A DNA stretch of 38,073 bases. It comes from a virus. A model generated the notes under the pieces. The model saw only the letters and a list, made by a program, of their open reading frames with translations. It was not told where the DNA came from and did not search any database. Position numbers and translations under genes: made by a program. Positions within the stretch are counted from its first letter, which is position 1, and every line of letters starts with the position of its first letter. Below are positions 22,001-30,847 of the stretch, one piece after another. The stretch spans positions 1 through 38,073 of IMG/VR virus record IMGVR_UViG_3300023184_000005; one strand, written 5' to 3'.

Positions 22001-22506
22001 GCCAGAATCTGTGATTCCTCACGCACCTGAGCAACCCGCCGTGTCCAGCCTTTGCCAAAGGTTGCAAAGGTTGGGAGAGATTCCAGAAACGTCAGCCGTT
22101 CAGCGCAAAATCGGTCAATGACTTCTTCCGAATTTAAGGCTTCTACAGCCGCCATAGTTGCGCGACCTATAACTCCATCATCATCCACGCCGACAGCCCT
22201 CTGAAGCAGTTTTGATGCCCTTTTCACGCCACTGTTGACTGCACAATCAAACACGCACATATCCACGCCATGCGGCAAACGGTCAGCTTGCACCATGTCC
22301 CAATATTTGGCTTTGTAAAGCGGCGCAACTTTTTCAGGGCTTAATGCTCGCATTTCAGCTTCATCAACTGGTTGACCGCGCCATTCTTCCCACACTTTTT
22401 TGGTCACGCCAAGATTGGTCATGCCGCCGGGGTCGGCTGGATGGTTAACAAAGCCGCCCTCATGAACCAATAATTTCAGCAGTGCAACATCAAAATTGGT
22501 ACGCAT
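21997..22506 (-). CDS. Endolysin, GH108 N-acetylmuramidase
   Basis: The start at 22506 is preceded by GTGAGG; the frame is open further upstream but inside the holin gene. The 169-residue product has LLVHEGGFVNHPADPGGMTN with the catalytic Glu16, then GVTKKVWEEWRGQPV, and a C-terminal peptidoglycan-binding part with FDCAVNSGVKRASKLLQRAV and DGVIGRATM. It would cleave the glycan backbone. No signal peptide is seen, so export depends on a holin. Confidence 0.93.
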   Translation of the reverse strand: MRTNFDVALLKLLVHEGGFVNHPADPGGMTNLGVTKKVWEEWRGQPVDEAEMRALSPEKVAPLYKAKYWDMVQADRLPHGVDMCVFDCAVNSGVKRASKLLQRAVGVDDDGVIGRATMAAVEALNSEEVIDRFCAERLTFLESLPTFATFGKGWTRRVAQVREESQILA

Positions 22507-22513
22507 GGCAACC

Positions 22514-23008
22514 TCACTTTGTTGGGCTGGATTGATGAAGCAATTCGTCTTTTTTCTGACTGCCAGCAGACGAGCCATAATAAAAACTTATGATGCCTGT
22601 CCACGCCGTGCCAAGCGAACCAAGCATCAACATCAAAGCATCACTGGTCTTGAAGTGTTCGGTCATCAAGCCAATCAAGATACCAAAAAATCCACAGGTG
22701 ACAATAATTGCCATCCCGCCGGGTATCCAAGACTGAGTTGAAACTTGCATTTCCCGCGCTGACTTACGGTCATCAACAGCAATCTTTTCAAAGTCTAGAC
22801 CAAGTTCCTGCGCTCGTGCCGCCATAGCAAGTTCAGCAGTCTTAATCTGTGCAATCTGGTCAGCAGTTAATTTACCCTCGCTGATGGTCTTTGTAACGTC
22901 TTTGGGGTCTATGCCTACAGCCTTGCTGATTGCGTCCACGGCAAGCCCTGCCAATGGCCCACCTAAAGCGGTTGCGATTGTCGGTGCAATTTGTTTAAGC
23001 CAATCCAT
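22514..23008 (-). CDS. GTA-type holin
   Basis: The product has 164 residues. The N-terminus (ALGGPLAGLAVDAISKAVGI) is followed by an Asp/Lys-rich helix and VDDRKSAREMQV, then STQSWIPGGMAIIVTCGFFG and MLGSLGTAWTGIISFYYGSS, two or three membrane spans. This order fits the GTA_holin_3TM family. It lies directly before the endolysin. Confidence 0.85.
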   Translation of the reverse strand: MDWLKQIAPTIATALGGPLAGLAVDAISKAVGIDPKDVTKTISEGKLTADQIAQIKTAELAMAARAQELGLDFEKIAVDDRKSAREMQVSTQSWIPGGMAIIVTCGFFGILIGLMTEHFKTSDALMLMLGSLGTAWTGIISFYYGSSAGSQKKDELLHQSSPTK

Positions 23009-23010
23009 GA

Positions 23011-23076
23011 TTACCCCTTGTTTGTAAAAATTAAAACCACCAGCATACTGATAATTAATAAATCAATTACATTCAT
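23011..23076 (-). CDS. 21-residue membrane peptide beside the holin
   Basis: An ORF beginning in an ATGA overlap with the gene upstream, preceded by GAGGTG, encodes MNVIDLLIISMLVVLIFTNK plus a final G. It is a single hydrophobic helix and ends two bases before the holin start. It could be an antiholin or lysis regulator; this is inference. Confidence 0.5.
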   Translation of the reverse strand: MNVIDLLIISMLVVLIFTNKG

Positions 23077-23360
23077 TTTGACACCTCGCGTTTTTCTTGC
23101 TCAATCTGTCTGCGTAACTCTTGAATTTTGACCAGTTCAATCTGAACGTCTTTCTTTGCAGTCAATATATCCACATACAGAAATCCAAGCAAGGGAAGCA
23201 ATAACCCTATGCAGATGCACATTGCAACCCATCCCATTATGTCTTTTGCCACCGATTGAGGAGTATCAGCCACAGCCAAACGTACAGGAGCAGGAACGCC
23301 GTTGCTAAAAGGTACGCTATTTTTAATCTGAGGTTCTTTTCTTTTTCCCTGTGTAGCCAT
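23073..23360 (-). CDS. Membrane protein with C-terminal coiled coil (lysis module)
   Basis: The product has 95 residues: a polar N-terminus, one hydrophobic span IMGWVAMCICIGLLLPLLGF (about 41-60), then a charged helix with LVKIQELRRQIEQEKREV. A helix anchored in the membrane beside a long coiled coil resembles inner-membrane spanins in shape, but the span is not at the very N-terminus. It overlaps the upstream gene by 124 bases in a different frame. Confidence 0.6.
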   Translation of the reverse strand: MATQGKRKEPQIKNSVPFSNGVPAPVRLAVADTPQSVAKDIMGWVAMCICIGLLLPLLGFLYVDILTAKKDVQIELVKIQELRRQIEQEKREVSK

Positions 23361-23911
23361 GAGTCCCGCCTGTCTTGTGCTTCTTGTGCGAGTCGTGCTT
23401 TGGTTTGCTGTTCCTGCATCTTGCCGCGCAACTCAAAAGTCTGGGTGTATAGGTCAGCTAGACCCGGTGTTTCATACACCATGATTTCACGAATTGTCAC
23501 TTCCAATTCTTGCATCTGTTGCCTACACATAATCACGTTCATTGCCGTACCCATCATTTCAGCATTGCTCATGTTTGGGTCATAGACTTCTGCTTTTAAT
23601 TCTTCAGCCCTCAAATAAGCATTGAGTTGGTCTTGCAAGGAAAAGAATTCGGTCAGTTGCTTAACAATGTCTGATGCGGCTTGTGTTTCGGTATAGGCGA
23701 CAAACTTTTCTTTCTTCCGCGCTTTCGCCACAGGATTGGGCGTTGATTTTTTGGGCTTGAAGAAGTTACTAAAGTTACTCCAAAATCCAGTAACTTCCTT
23801 ATATATGCCGACCACTTCATCAGCGGTTGACTTGATTTCAAGGAAAGATTCTTTTGCTTGCTTGTAAAGTGACGCACCTTGTCGGATAGCCGCCACGCAA
23901 CTATTTGCCAT
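23237..23911 (-). CDS. Helical protein with C-terminal membrane anchor (224 aa)
   Basis: I use the ATG at 23911; a TTG three codons upstream is possible. The protein is mostly helical and charged, with KSTADEVVGIYKEVTGFW near the N-terminus and a long coil ending in one hydrophobic segment, IAYLLATAFLLLYVWLWLIL. It lies among the lysis genes. Similar proteins occur in this position in other freshwater phages, function unknown. Confidence 0.7.
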   Translation of the reverse strand: MANSCVAAIRQGASLYKQAKESFLEIKSTADEVVGIYKEVTGFWSNFSNFFKPKKSTPNPVAKARKKEKFVAYTETQAASDIVKQLTEFFSLQDQLNAYLRAEELKAEVYDPNMSNAEMMGTAMNVIMCRQQMQELEVTIREIMVYETPGLADLYTQTFELRGKMQEQQTKARLAQEAQDRRDSWLHREKEKNLRLKIAYLLATAFLLLYVWLWLILLNRWQKT

Positions 23912-23938
23912 GACCAACAAAGTAATAGGGTCAATTTT

Positions 23939-24214
23939 TTACCCCTTTTTGCTTGCGTAAAACCAGACGCTACCAATCATCATAATCAGGAATCCTTTAG
24001 TCAGCCAGCTTATTGCCGTTCTAAACGCCGTGCGCTTTGCATCGCGCCATGTTTCAAGCAAGCCGCGCAATTCTTTAACGTCTGAGCCAGCTTCGTCATC
24101 ATGCAAGCCAATGTCAGCCAATGCGCGTTTTGCGCCCCATTCAGCCGCTTCGTGCAACATGGATTTTAATTCTTCATCGCTGATATTGCGAACAGCCACA
24201 ACGGGTGAATTCAT
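23939..24214 (-). CDS. DUF6127-like membrane protein (91 aa)
   Basis: ISDEELKSMLHEAAEWGAKR, ALADIGLHDDEAGSDVKELR and GLLETWRDAKRTAFRT are a well-known pattern of a phage membrane family. A C-terminal span, FLIMMIGSVWFYASKKG, anchors it. It lies between the oxygenase and the lysis proteins; a holin-like role has been suggested for similar genes by position only. Confidence 0.78.
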   Translation of the reverse strand: MNSPVVAVRNISDEELKSMLHEAAEWGAKRALADIGLHDDEAGSDVKELRGLLETWRDAKRTAFRTAISWLTKGFLIMMIGSVWFYASKKG

Positions 24215-24218
24215 TTCG

Positions 24219-25325
24219 TTACCTAAAAAATTTGCCTACCATCCAACACACAACAGAAAATCGTTCCCCGTCTTCCACATCTTCCACGCCGTGCATTATG
24301 AAAGATGGAAACACCAGCACAGTGCCTTTGCTCTGCGGTGGATAGTAACGATTCTGCCCGTCCTGCAAGAAGAACTTGCCACCCTTGAAATTATCGTTCA
24401 GGAACGCTAATACCGTCAATTTACGGCATTCATCGCCGTGTTGTAGAAATGTGTCCACATGAGCCTGATAACGACCGCCAGCAGGGTATGCAAGGAATTC
24501 AGCTTGGTTGGCATGGGTGACATCAAAGTTCCACATCTGCTTGTTTGCCCATAGACCAGCCGCCGCAAGCCGACCGCCAATGTCTTTGTATGTGGGCAAC
24601 ATCACACGGGTCACATTGCGAATAGATGTATCAATTTGACCATTGCCTATGTGCGGTGGTTCTTTTTCCAATCGGTCTTGTGTGTACAACTTAACAAGCG
24701 AATCACAGGCTTCAGGTGTCAGGATGTCGTTGTAAATCCAATGCCGCATTTCTGGTGACGGCAAGTTAAGTGACGGTCGCTTGTCAAACTTCCATTCAGC
24801 GTGTGGCCCATCAGCATCAACGTAATGCAAAAACACCTGTGCTTGCCATTTACCCTCAGTGTAAACCTCACGCCAATGGTGTTTGTCCATGCCCCTGTAA
24901 AGCACAGCATCGCCTACAACCATGTCAATCTTGCTTGGGTTAGCCTTACCCTCATCGCCCATGTAGATAGGCCACACATCGCCCTCAAAGCCAAGGGTCA
25001 AAGTTGCGCTTATTTCGCAGGATGGTCGGTCAGTGTGGATGGTTAAATCTTCGCCGGGCGCATATAGGCGAGCATAGGAATATGTCGGATAAAGACGTTT
25101 ACCAGACGCACGTTCAAAGTGCGGCAACAAGTCAACCAGCAATTTGTCAAATGCCATTGCCCCATGAACAGCTTCTGACTTTGGGCATTGACTATCTTGG
25201 ACAGTTCGCTTTTCAGAAACCAATCGCTTCAATTCGGCGGTTAACTCAGCGCAAGATTCTTTGGCAAGAAATTCTTTTAAATGGACATATTTGTCAACAA
25301 CGAATTGGCTGAGTTGGTCGCACAT
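24219..25325 (-). CDS. Tandem 2-oxoglutarate/Fe(II) oxygenase (P4H-type), two domains
   Basis: The product has 368 residues and holds two complete prolyl-4-hydroxylase-like domains. The first has YSYARLYAPGEDLTIHTDRP with H97 and D99, and KHHW with H149/H150. The second has AEFLAYPAGGRYQAHVDTF with H289 and D291, then FPSFIMHGVEDVEDGERFSV with H345 and R355. Both iron triads appear intact. Such enzymes hydroxylate proteins or nucleobases; substrate unknown. It sits after the tail-fibre genes, so modification of a structural protein is one option. Confidence 0.9.
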   Translation of the reverse strand: MCDQLSQFVVDKYVHLKEFLAKESCAELTAELKRLVSEKRTVQDSQCPKSEAVHGAMAFDKLLVDLLPHFERASGKRLYPTYSYARLYAPGEDLTIHTDRPSCEISATLTLGFEGDVWPIYMGDEGKANPSKIDMVVGDAVLYRGMDKHHWREVYTEGKWQAQVFLHYVDADGPHAEWKFDKRPSLNLPSPEMRHWIYNDILTPEACDSLVKLYTQDRLEKEPPHIGNGQIDTSIRNVTRVMLPTYKDIGGRLAAAGLWANKQMWNFDVTHANQAEFLAYPAGGRYQAHVDTFLQHGDECRKLTVLAFLNDNFKGGKFFLQDGQNRYYPPQSKGTVLVFPSFIMHGVEDVEDGERFSVVCWMVGKFFR

Positions 25326-25328
25326 AAT

Positions 25329-25514
25329 TTATCCTGTAATGTCAAATGCTTTGATTGTCTGGTCGCTTGGGTCATACCAGCATTGGTCTGCTTTGTCGGT
25401 ATCCGCACAGTCTACCCAAAACAATGGTGGTGCTACTTCAAATCCTGATTCAGATATTTCAGCAACACGATAACCAGATTGTCTTGGTTCATTTGGCGAA
25501 ATAAGTGCTTTCAT
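25329..25514 (-). CDS. Small tail-region protein (61 aa)
   Basis: It follows the adhesin directly and overlaps its last base. SPNEPRQSGYRVAEISESGF and FWVDCADTDKADQCWYDPSD match small proteins often found after fibre genes in cyanophages and freshwater phages. It may help fibre assembly, but nothing proves it. Confidence 0.72.
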   Translation of the reverse strand: MKALISPNEPRQSGYRVAEISESGFEVAPPLFWVDCADTDKADQCWYDPSDQTIKAFDITG

Positions 25515-26398
25515 TAATAAAACTCCTCAACAACGACATAACCCGCTGTACCGGGGCCTGATGTACCTAAACCCGGCGTGTTTGTACACTGTGCGCCACC
25601 ACCACCACTACCATATCCTGTGCCAGCTGTACCAGAAATAGGTGCAGGGCCAGGCCCTTGTGGAGTTGGGGAAGCGCCAAACCCCCATAATTGAAAAGAA
25701 TTGCCGCCACCGCCAGAAACTGTAGCTGGAACAGAACTAGGCGTACCCGCTGTTCCACTAAATCCTATTGCGGTTGGGCTAGGCGTAAAACTACCAGTTG
25801 CGCCGCCATTGTTGTTACTTCCTCCTGCGCCACCAGTACAACTAAGCAATGCGCCAAAACTACTTGACCCGCCAGTATTACCTTGCGTATACGCATTAGA
25901 TGCACCCGGCCCTGCCGCCGCACCTCCTGCACCAACAGTCACAGTTAGAGGGCCGGGAATTGATGGCGCAGGAATACCGCCCATTCCTCCTGAGCCACCA
26001 CCCCCTCCTGCACCATTACCACCAGTAGTAGGGCCCTTCCATACAGAACCACTGCCGCCGCCAGAAAGTAATGTGACGTTTACACCTTTAAGTGATGCTG
26101 GTTTTGTCCAAGGCGATGGTGATGTGTAAACACGCACTATAGGTGCTGGCCCACCTTGTGAAGCTGAAGATACCCATGCAGTGCCGTTTGCTGTCAACAC
26201 GTTATTTGCTGTTGCCGCAGGAACTGCCGTCATTGCTGATGTACCCGCGCCAACAAGAATTGCACCTGATGCGACTGTTGCGACACCAGTGCCGCCGTTT
26301 GCCACAGGCGTTTGGTTATATAGACCAGCCGCCGCATTAAGCTGACCACTGGTGTTTACGTTGTTGGCTAATTGCGAAAGATTGAACGCTTGCGTCAT
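25514..26398 (-). CDS. Glycine-rich tail adhesin
   Basis: The product has 294 residues. Residues 1-30 (MTQAFNLSQLANNVNTSGQL) resemble virion-attachment segments of fibres, and NGGTGVATVASGAILVGAGT is a common fibre repeat. From about residue 115 the sequence is full of Gly runs (GGNGAGGGGGSGGMGG, GAGGAAAGPG, GYGSGGGGA) and ends GYVVVEEFY. Gly-rich segments of this kind form polyglycine-II bundles in T4-like gp38 adhesins. Likely receptor-binding tip. Confidence 0.78.
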   Translation of the reverse strand: MTQAFNLSQLANNVNTSGQLNAAAGLYNQTPVANGGTGVATVASGAILVGAGTSAMTAVPAATANNVLTANGTAWVSSASQGGPAPIVRVYTSPSPWTKPASLKGVNVTLLSGGGSGSVWKGPTTGGNGAGGGGGSGGMGGIPAPSIPGPLTVTVGAGGAAAGPGASNAYTQGNTGGSSSFGALLSCTGGAGGSNNNGGATGSFTPSPTAIGFSGTAGTPSSVPATVSGGGGNSFQLWGFGASPTPQGPGPAPISGTAGTGYGSGGGGAQCTNTPGLGTSGPGTAGYVVVEEFY

Positions 26399-29300
26399 TA
26401 TGCTACTCCTGCACCATTAAAAGTTTGTTGAACAAGAACTGTTGTATTGTTTGTCGGGGTTGGCACAAGCGTATACAAGCCTGATGCGGTTGTGAAATCC
26501 GTGCCTTGGTCGTAATAGCACCCATTTCCATAAATCTCAAAATAATTTGGTGTATATGAGAATATGTAATTTGGTGTGCCGCTGACAGTGAATGTTGAAG
26601 TCGATGCTGGTGAACCATTTGGCACACCTTGATTGTTTGGTGAAAATTGAATGATGGTGAAATTGCCTGTTGCTGTGCTTGGAAAATTGTTAACCGTGTT
26701 GCCAACCAAATCATAATCTTGGTCATTCACCACAGTGCCATTTAAAAACAACAGTTCAGAACCAGACACCAACTGGAATTCTGTCGGCGTGTATGTGCTT
26801 GCCGCTGTCAGTGTTGCTGTCCAACGGCTGAATGATGGGTATGTTGAAGCTGATGCGCGATAGCGATAAACAAGGTTTCCCGCAGTTGCAGTAAACGCCG
26901 CCGTAAACACAATCTGCTTGGTTGTGTAATTAATGCTTGAAACCGTGTATTGCGTTGGTGTACCAGTGTTTGTAAATGTAATCTTGTCACCGACTTGAAC
27001 AGTCGCATGAGGCAGATTAGTGTAGGTCATTGTTGTCGTTCCTGTCCCGCTGGAATACAAAATACCCAAATCTTCATAAGTAATAGATGCCGCCACAGAA
27101 CGCATAGATACAATCGCAACAAATTCTCCAACCACGCAAGCAGTGTTCATGGTCACTGTTGTGCTTGATTCAGTGTATTCAGTTGTGTCCAACAACAAAC
27201 CATTTCGGAATACTAAATCTTGACCAGTGATGTATCCAGCTTGTCGAGCCGCAGGAGTGAAAACTGTTTGACCAGCAGTTGCGGTGAAATCTTCTGATGT
27301 GTAATAAAAATTGTCAGGCGTGATAACTCCAACCACACGCCCATAAATATCAATCGTTAACTGAGCAACTGAACTTGTGTAAGTTGACGCACCGCCAAAA
27401 TTCAAAAACTGAGCAAGAGAGCCGACCATTGTTCCATCAGGATTATTGGTAATGGAAATTTGTCCAGAGCCAACAGTGGTCGTGCCTGTGCGCGTAAGTT
27501 GACCAGTACGAATATCAAGGTCAATGTAGTTTGTGCCATCAGGCAAAGCAGACCAAAGCGAATTGTCAAATGTGGATGTAGGCACATAAGCCGCAGTCGA
27601 TGATGCATATCCCGCTGGTGCAGTACCAAAGCTGAACTTTCTGCCTGTGCGGTTTATGTATGCAAGTTTATTGACTGTGCCAAATGTGGGTTGTGCCAAA
27701 TACCATGTGTAGTTTGATGCAACTGCGCTATAAGTGTTTGATGCGCTGTTGTACAACCCATAATAATTCTTGCTTGTCGGTGATGATGAAATATTTGTGC
27801 CGACAAGGTCATCACCATAAGCCACAATCAAATATTGTTCTTGATAAGTGAATGTAGTTGGTCGCCATTGAAACACTGATGATGCTGAACTGTAAATGCT
27901 TGAGCCAAGGCCATTGACCATGCGCGTAAAGAAATACCAATTACCAGCGGGAATGTCTGATAGCGTAATGGTTAATGCCGTGCTTGGTGAATATGGGTTG
28001 CCATCTGAAGCAATGGCAGATGTACCCGCAAAGAATCGTTGCGCTGTTGTCGGGCTTGAATAAGCGGAATACCAGCATTCCACATAGTCAACAATACCCG
28101 CAGTGGATGTATTGATGTTGACAATGAAATACGGGTTGGCGGCATTGGGATAGTTAGCGGCAACCGATGGCGTTGGAATTGTTCCAAACGTCAAAGGCGA
28201 AGCCAAACCAGTGTTGGGTGATGGCGTGAATTGCGTGATGTTTTTATCGTCATAGACCGCGCTGTTGTACTCAGTCAGCATCAAAGTCGCAGTAATTGTT
28301 CCATCAGAGCCAAAATTCTCTGTTACTTTGGCAATGCGGAATAGCTTAACAGACCAGCCATAATTTGTATTGGTCAATGAAACAATGTCGCCAGCTTCTA
28401 ACTGCAAACCAACATAATCAATGGTTAACTGTATTTGTAAATCTTCACGGCAAGTTTCTAAAAACCGATTGGCAAGATATTGCGCCCGAACGTCATTGTT
28501 GACCAGCGGCAAACTGATTGATTGTTTATTAACTGGTTCATTTGGATAAAGCAATGATGGATTGGTAACAGCAAGATTAAATGTTGCCGAGTTAAAACTG
28601 TCTTGCGCTGAACTGTCAGGAAATTTAACTTCAGCAATATTAAACGATGAAGCAATATCCAAAGGCGATACGTTAATAGAACCAATGATGTTGCTGTCAT
28701 CAAGTGGCAATACAACAGTGTAGGTTGGGCTTTGAACAACCACGCCCCATGTGTTTGTGATTTCGCTATATCGAAGCAAGCAATCACAGCAAGTCGCCAT
28801 GTATTGCAAATTGGTCATGATGGGTTGTTGAGTATCCAGAACGCCATCAAAGCGGAATCGTTGCGGCAAAGTGCTACTGCCGCTGGTGTAGGTTGTGTAA
28901 GTAAATGTCTGGTTGCAATAGGCGTTTAATGCGGCAAGGCTTGTGCTGTTGATGTTGGCAGTAGGAATAGCCGCCCCATATCTAGTGGAAAACAAATAGT
29001 CGCTGAAGCAATCGCCGGGCGCGTATCTGGAATTTGTGACTTGAAACTTGGTCTGCTGAATGCCTGTCAGGTTTGCGCTTGCTGAGTATCTGATTTTGAC
29101 AATCACAAAAGCGCAGTTGCTCATCAGCTTGGTAGTGTTCCACTGATACGTCAAACTGGTGTTGCCCATGACTTGTGGGCTGTACGCATAGAAACTGGTG
29201 TTGGTTGGGTTGGTTGAACCGTTCTTGTAGAAGTAGAACTCCAACTTTCCAGCCACAGAGTAATCGTAAAGCCCCGTGGACTCATCTAATAGCGAAGCGA

Positions 29301-29703
29301 CCACATAGCCTGTGCCATCAAAAACAACCCGCTTACCGCCCCAATAGACGTTGCCAAAGGTGATTGTGTCAGGTGTGCCGCCGCTTTCGGTGTTAGTCAC
29401 CTCGCATAAGGCAAGGCAGTAGTAAAGGTTTTGATAATCGCTGGTGATTGATACGTCAGTAATTGTGCCGCCTGTATAAGCCGCGCCGTAAATCACTGGA
29501 ATCTTGTTGTCGCCAGCAGGAGGAATTTGCAAGCGACTGCCGGGGTTTAACTGGTCGCCACCCGTACTATTATTATTTGAATCATTTGAAAATTGCTTGG
29601 CAAGAATTGAAGATGCCACCATGTTGATGGCAAAAGACAGGGCGGCATAAGCGTAGCCTGTATTTACACCCAAAATAGCATAAGCAATTATTGAACCGGG
29701 CAT
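26398..29703 (-). CDS. Tail hub/tip attachment protein (J-like), 1101 aa
   Basis: The largest gene of the genome. The N-terminus holds a hydrophobic stretch (IIAYAILGVNTGYAYAALSF) followed by NPGSRLQIPPAGDNKIPVIY, GGTITDVSITSDYQNLYYCL, typical of the N-terminus of phage hub proteins in this position. The middle shows domains rich in Thr/Ser/Tyr with fibronectin-like strands, and the C-terminus is beta-rich. It would close the tail tip and carry the adhesin encoded next. Confidence 0.85.
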   Translation of the reverse strand: MPGSIIAYAILGVNTGYAYAALSFAINMVASSILAKQFSNDSNNNSTGGDQLNPGSRLQIPPAGDNKIPVIYGAAYTGGTITDVSITSDYQNLYYCLALCEVTNTESGGTPDTITFGNVYWGGKRVVFDGTGYVVASLLDESTGLYDYSVAGKLEFYFYKNGSTNPTNTSFYAYSPQVMGNTSLTYQWNTTKLMSNCAFVIVKIRYSASANLTGIQQTKFQVTNSRYAPGDCFSDYLFSTRYGAAIPTANINSTSLAALNAYCNQTFTYTTYTSGSSTLPQRFRFDGVLDTQQPIMTNLQYMATCCDCLLRYSEITNTWGVVVQSPTYTVVLPLDDSNIIGSINVSPLDIASSFNIAEVKFPDSSAQDSFNSATFNLAVTNPSLLYPNEPVNKQSISLPLVNNDVRAQYLANRFLETCREDLQIQLTIDYVGLQLEAGDIVSLTNTNYGWSVKLFRIAKVTENFGSDGTITATLMLTEYNSAVYDDKNITQFTPSPNTGLASPLTFGTIPTPSVAANYPNAANPYFIVNINTSTAGIVDYVECWYSAYSSPTTAQRFFAGTSAIASDGNPYSPSTALTITLSDIPAGNWYFFTRMVNGLGSSIYSSASSVFQWRPTTFTYQEQYLIVAYGDDLVGTNISSSPTSKNYYGLYNSASNTYSAVASNYTWYLAQPTFGTVNKLAYINRTGRKFSFGTAPAGYASSTAAYVPTSTFDNSLWSALPDGTNYIDLDIRTGQLTRTGTTTVGSGQISITNNPDGTMVGSLAQFLNFGGASTYTSSVAQLTIDIYGRVVGVITPDNFYYTSEDFTATAGQTVFTPAARQAGYITGQDLVFRNGLLLDTTEYTESSTTVTMNTACVVGEFVAIVSMRSVAASITYEDLGILYSSGTGTTTMTYTNLPHATVQVGDKITFTNTGTPTQYTVSSINYTTKQIVFTAAFTATAGNLVYRYRASASTYPSFSRWTATLTAASTYTPTEFQLVSGSELLFLNGTVVNDQDYDLVGNTVNNFPSTATGNFTIIQFSPNNQGVPNGSPASTSTFTVSGTPNYIFSYTPNYFEIYGNGCYYDQGTDFTTASGLYTLVPTPTNNTTVLVQQTFNGAGVA

Positions 29704-30149
29704 TATTTAATCCAAGTTTCTTCCAGCTTTTCAAAACCGAACTTTTCATACGACAAGTCGGGACTGTTGACCATTTTACTGAGACTGAAAAATTGGATGC
29801 GGTTTTCTTGCTTCCATTCTTCACACTGTTGAATGTAGGCATGAAGCAGTCGATGAGCAGACTTGCCGCCGCGATGTTCTTCATCAACCCAGAATGCAAT
29901 CTCGCTGACTTGCGTCACTTCTGGATTCCAAATATTTGGGTGTTGTGCGGCAACCACCATACCGACAGGGTCTTCATCTTTGATGGCAAGTAGGATGAAT
30001 CCCGCGCCAGCAAGAATGTTGTTAATCAGTTTTTCAATGTGTTCCTGATTGCTGGAATCTCGCAAGAATTGTGCTGGTGCTTTGTCGCGGTATGCCTTGA
30101 GCATCCGAACAATGGCTTCCATGTCAAATTTGTTGGCTTGTCTTATCAT
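29703..30149 (-). CDS. GNAT acetyltransferase in the tail module
   Basis: The product has 148 residues and a GNAT fold: EDPVGMVVAAQ in strand 4, then VSEIAFWVDEEHRGGKSAHR with the CoA loop RGGKSA, and EKFGFEKLEETWIK at the end. Such genes occur between tip genes in several phages. Substrate unknown; a host protein or a tail protein are candidates. It ends one base inside the hub gene start. Confidence 0.85.
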   Translation of the reverse strand: MIRQANKFDMEAIVRMLKAYRDKAPAQFLRDSSNQEHIEKLINNILAGAGFILLAIKDEDPVGMVVAAQHPNIWNPEVTQVSEIAFWVDEEHRGGKSAHRLLHAYIQQCEEWKQENRIQFFSLSKMVNSPDLSYEKFGFEKLEETWIK

Positions 30150-30157
30150 GTTTTGTC

Positions 30158-30847
30158 CTATGAATTGGGGCTTGCGTTTTTACCGAACTGATAGTTTATC
30201 GTTTGAATGAAGTTGACGCGATTCATGCTGGTGTCGGTCGCGTTGAATTGTGTCCATGCGTTATTGTTTGTGTAACGTCCTGCCGTGCGGTTTTGCAAAA
30301 TAAGCTGAATGCTGGATGCGCTGACAGTCACCGTGCCGACATAGCCGCGAATCTCCTCCATCCACTGCTCGCTAATGCCAAAGCTGTTTATGTAACCATT
30401 AAAATATTGGTACAAGCCGCTGTTAGCCGTTGATGTCTGCCACGGCACTTGAACATTACTGCTGTTTGTCCATCCAAGATAATAATTAGATGAATTAATC
30501 CAAACGGCATTGCTGGTGGTTATCAAGTTTCCAGCCGCATCAAAGAACCCATGCCACATTTCAATCTGTGAGCCTTTAATACCCGCGCCAAGAACCAGCG
30601 AAAGCATAGTGGTGTCTATGCCCACCAAGGTCACTGTCGTTTCGTTGGCGGTGCTTTTGATGTCTCTGGTGGCAGAACCAATGCTGACCAGTTGGCTCAA
30701 GCCTGTAAATGGCAAAGCATCTACTGCCGCAACAGTGATTGCGGTCGGTGCAGTTGAAAACCGATACACAGCCGATGCCGTTGTGATTCGCACAAAGTCG
30801 GCATAGCGGATTACGTTGGTATCTTCAACTGGTGCAATTATGTTCAC
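30158..30847 (-). CDS. Distal tail protein (DUF2163-like)
   Basis: I start at the GTG at 30847, which overlaps the upstream stop codon by four bases and has GAGG upstream. The 229-residue product begins VNIIAPVEDTNVIRYADFVR; it has SQIEMWHGFFDAAGNLIT and a C-terminal FNATDTSMNRVNFIQTINYQ. It is probably a beta-rich distal tail or hub adaptor, by position between tape measure and hub. Confidence 0.68.
   Translation of the reverse strand: MNIIAPVEDTNVIRYADFVRITTASAVYRFSTAPTAITVAAVDALPFTGLSQLVSIGSATRDIKSTANETTVTLVGIDTTMLSLVLGAGIKGSQIEMWHGFFDAAGNLITTSNAVWINSSNYYLGWTNSSNVQVPWQTSTANSGLYQYFNGYINSFGISEQWMEEIRGYVGTVTVSASSIQLILQNRTAGRYTNNNAWTQFNATDTSMNRVNFIQTINYQFGKNASPNS

Noticed and set aside
23073-23911. 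Classical nested Rz/Rz1 spanin pair
   Set aside because: The nested ORF has no lipobox and the larger one has its membrane span at the C-terminus, not the N-terminus.
25701-26129. Proline-rich 142-residue plus-strand ORF
   Set aside because: It is the reverse reading of the Gly-rich adhesin gene.
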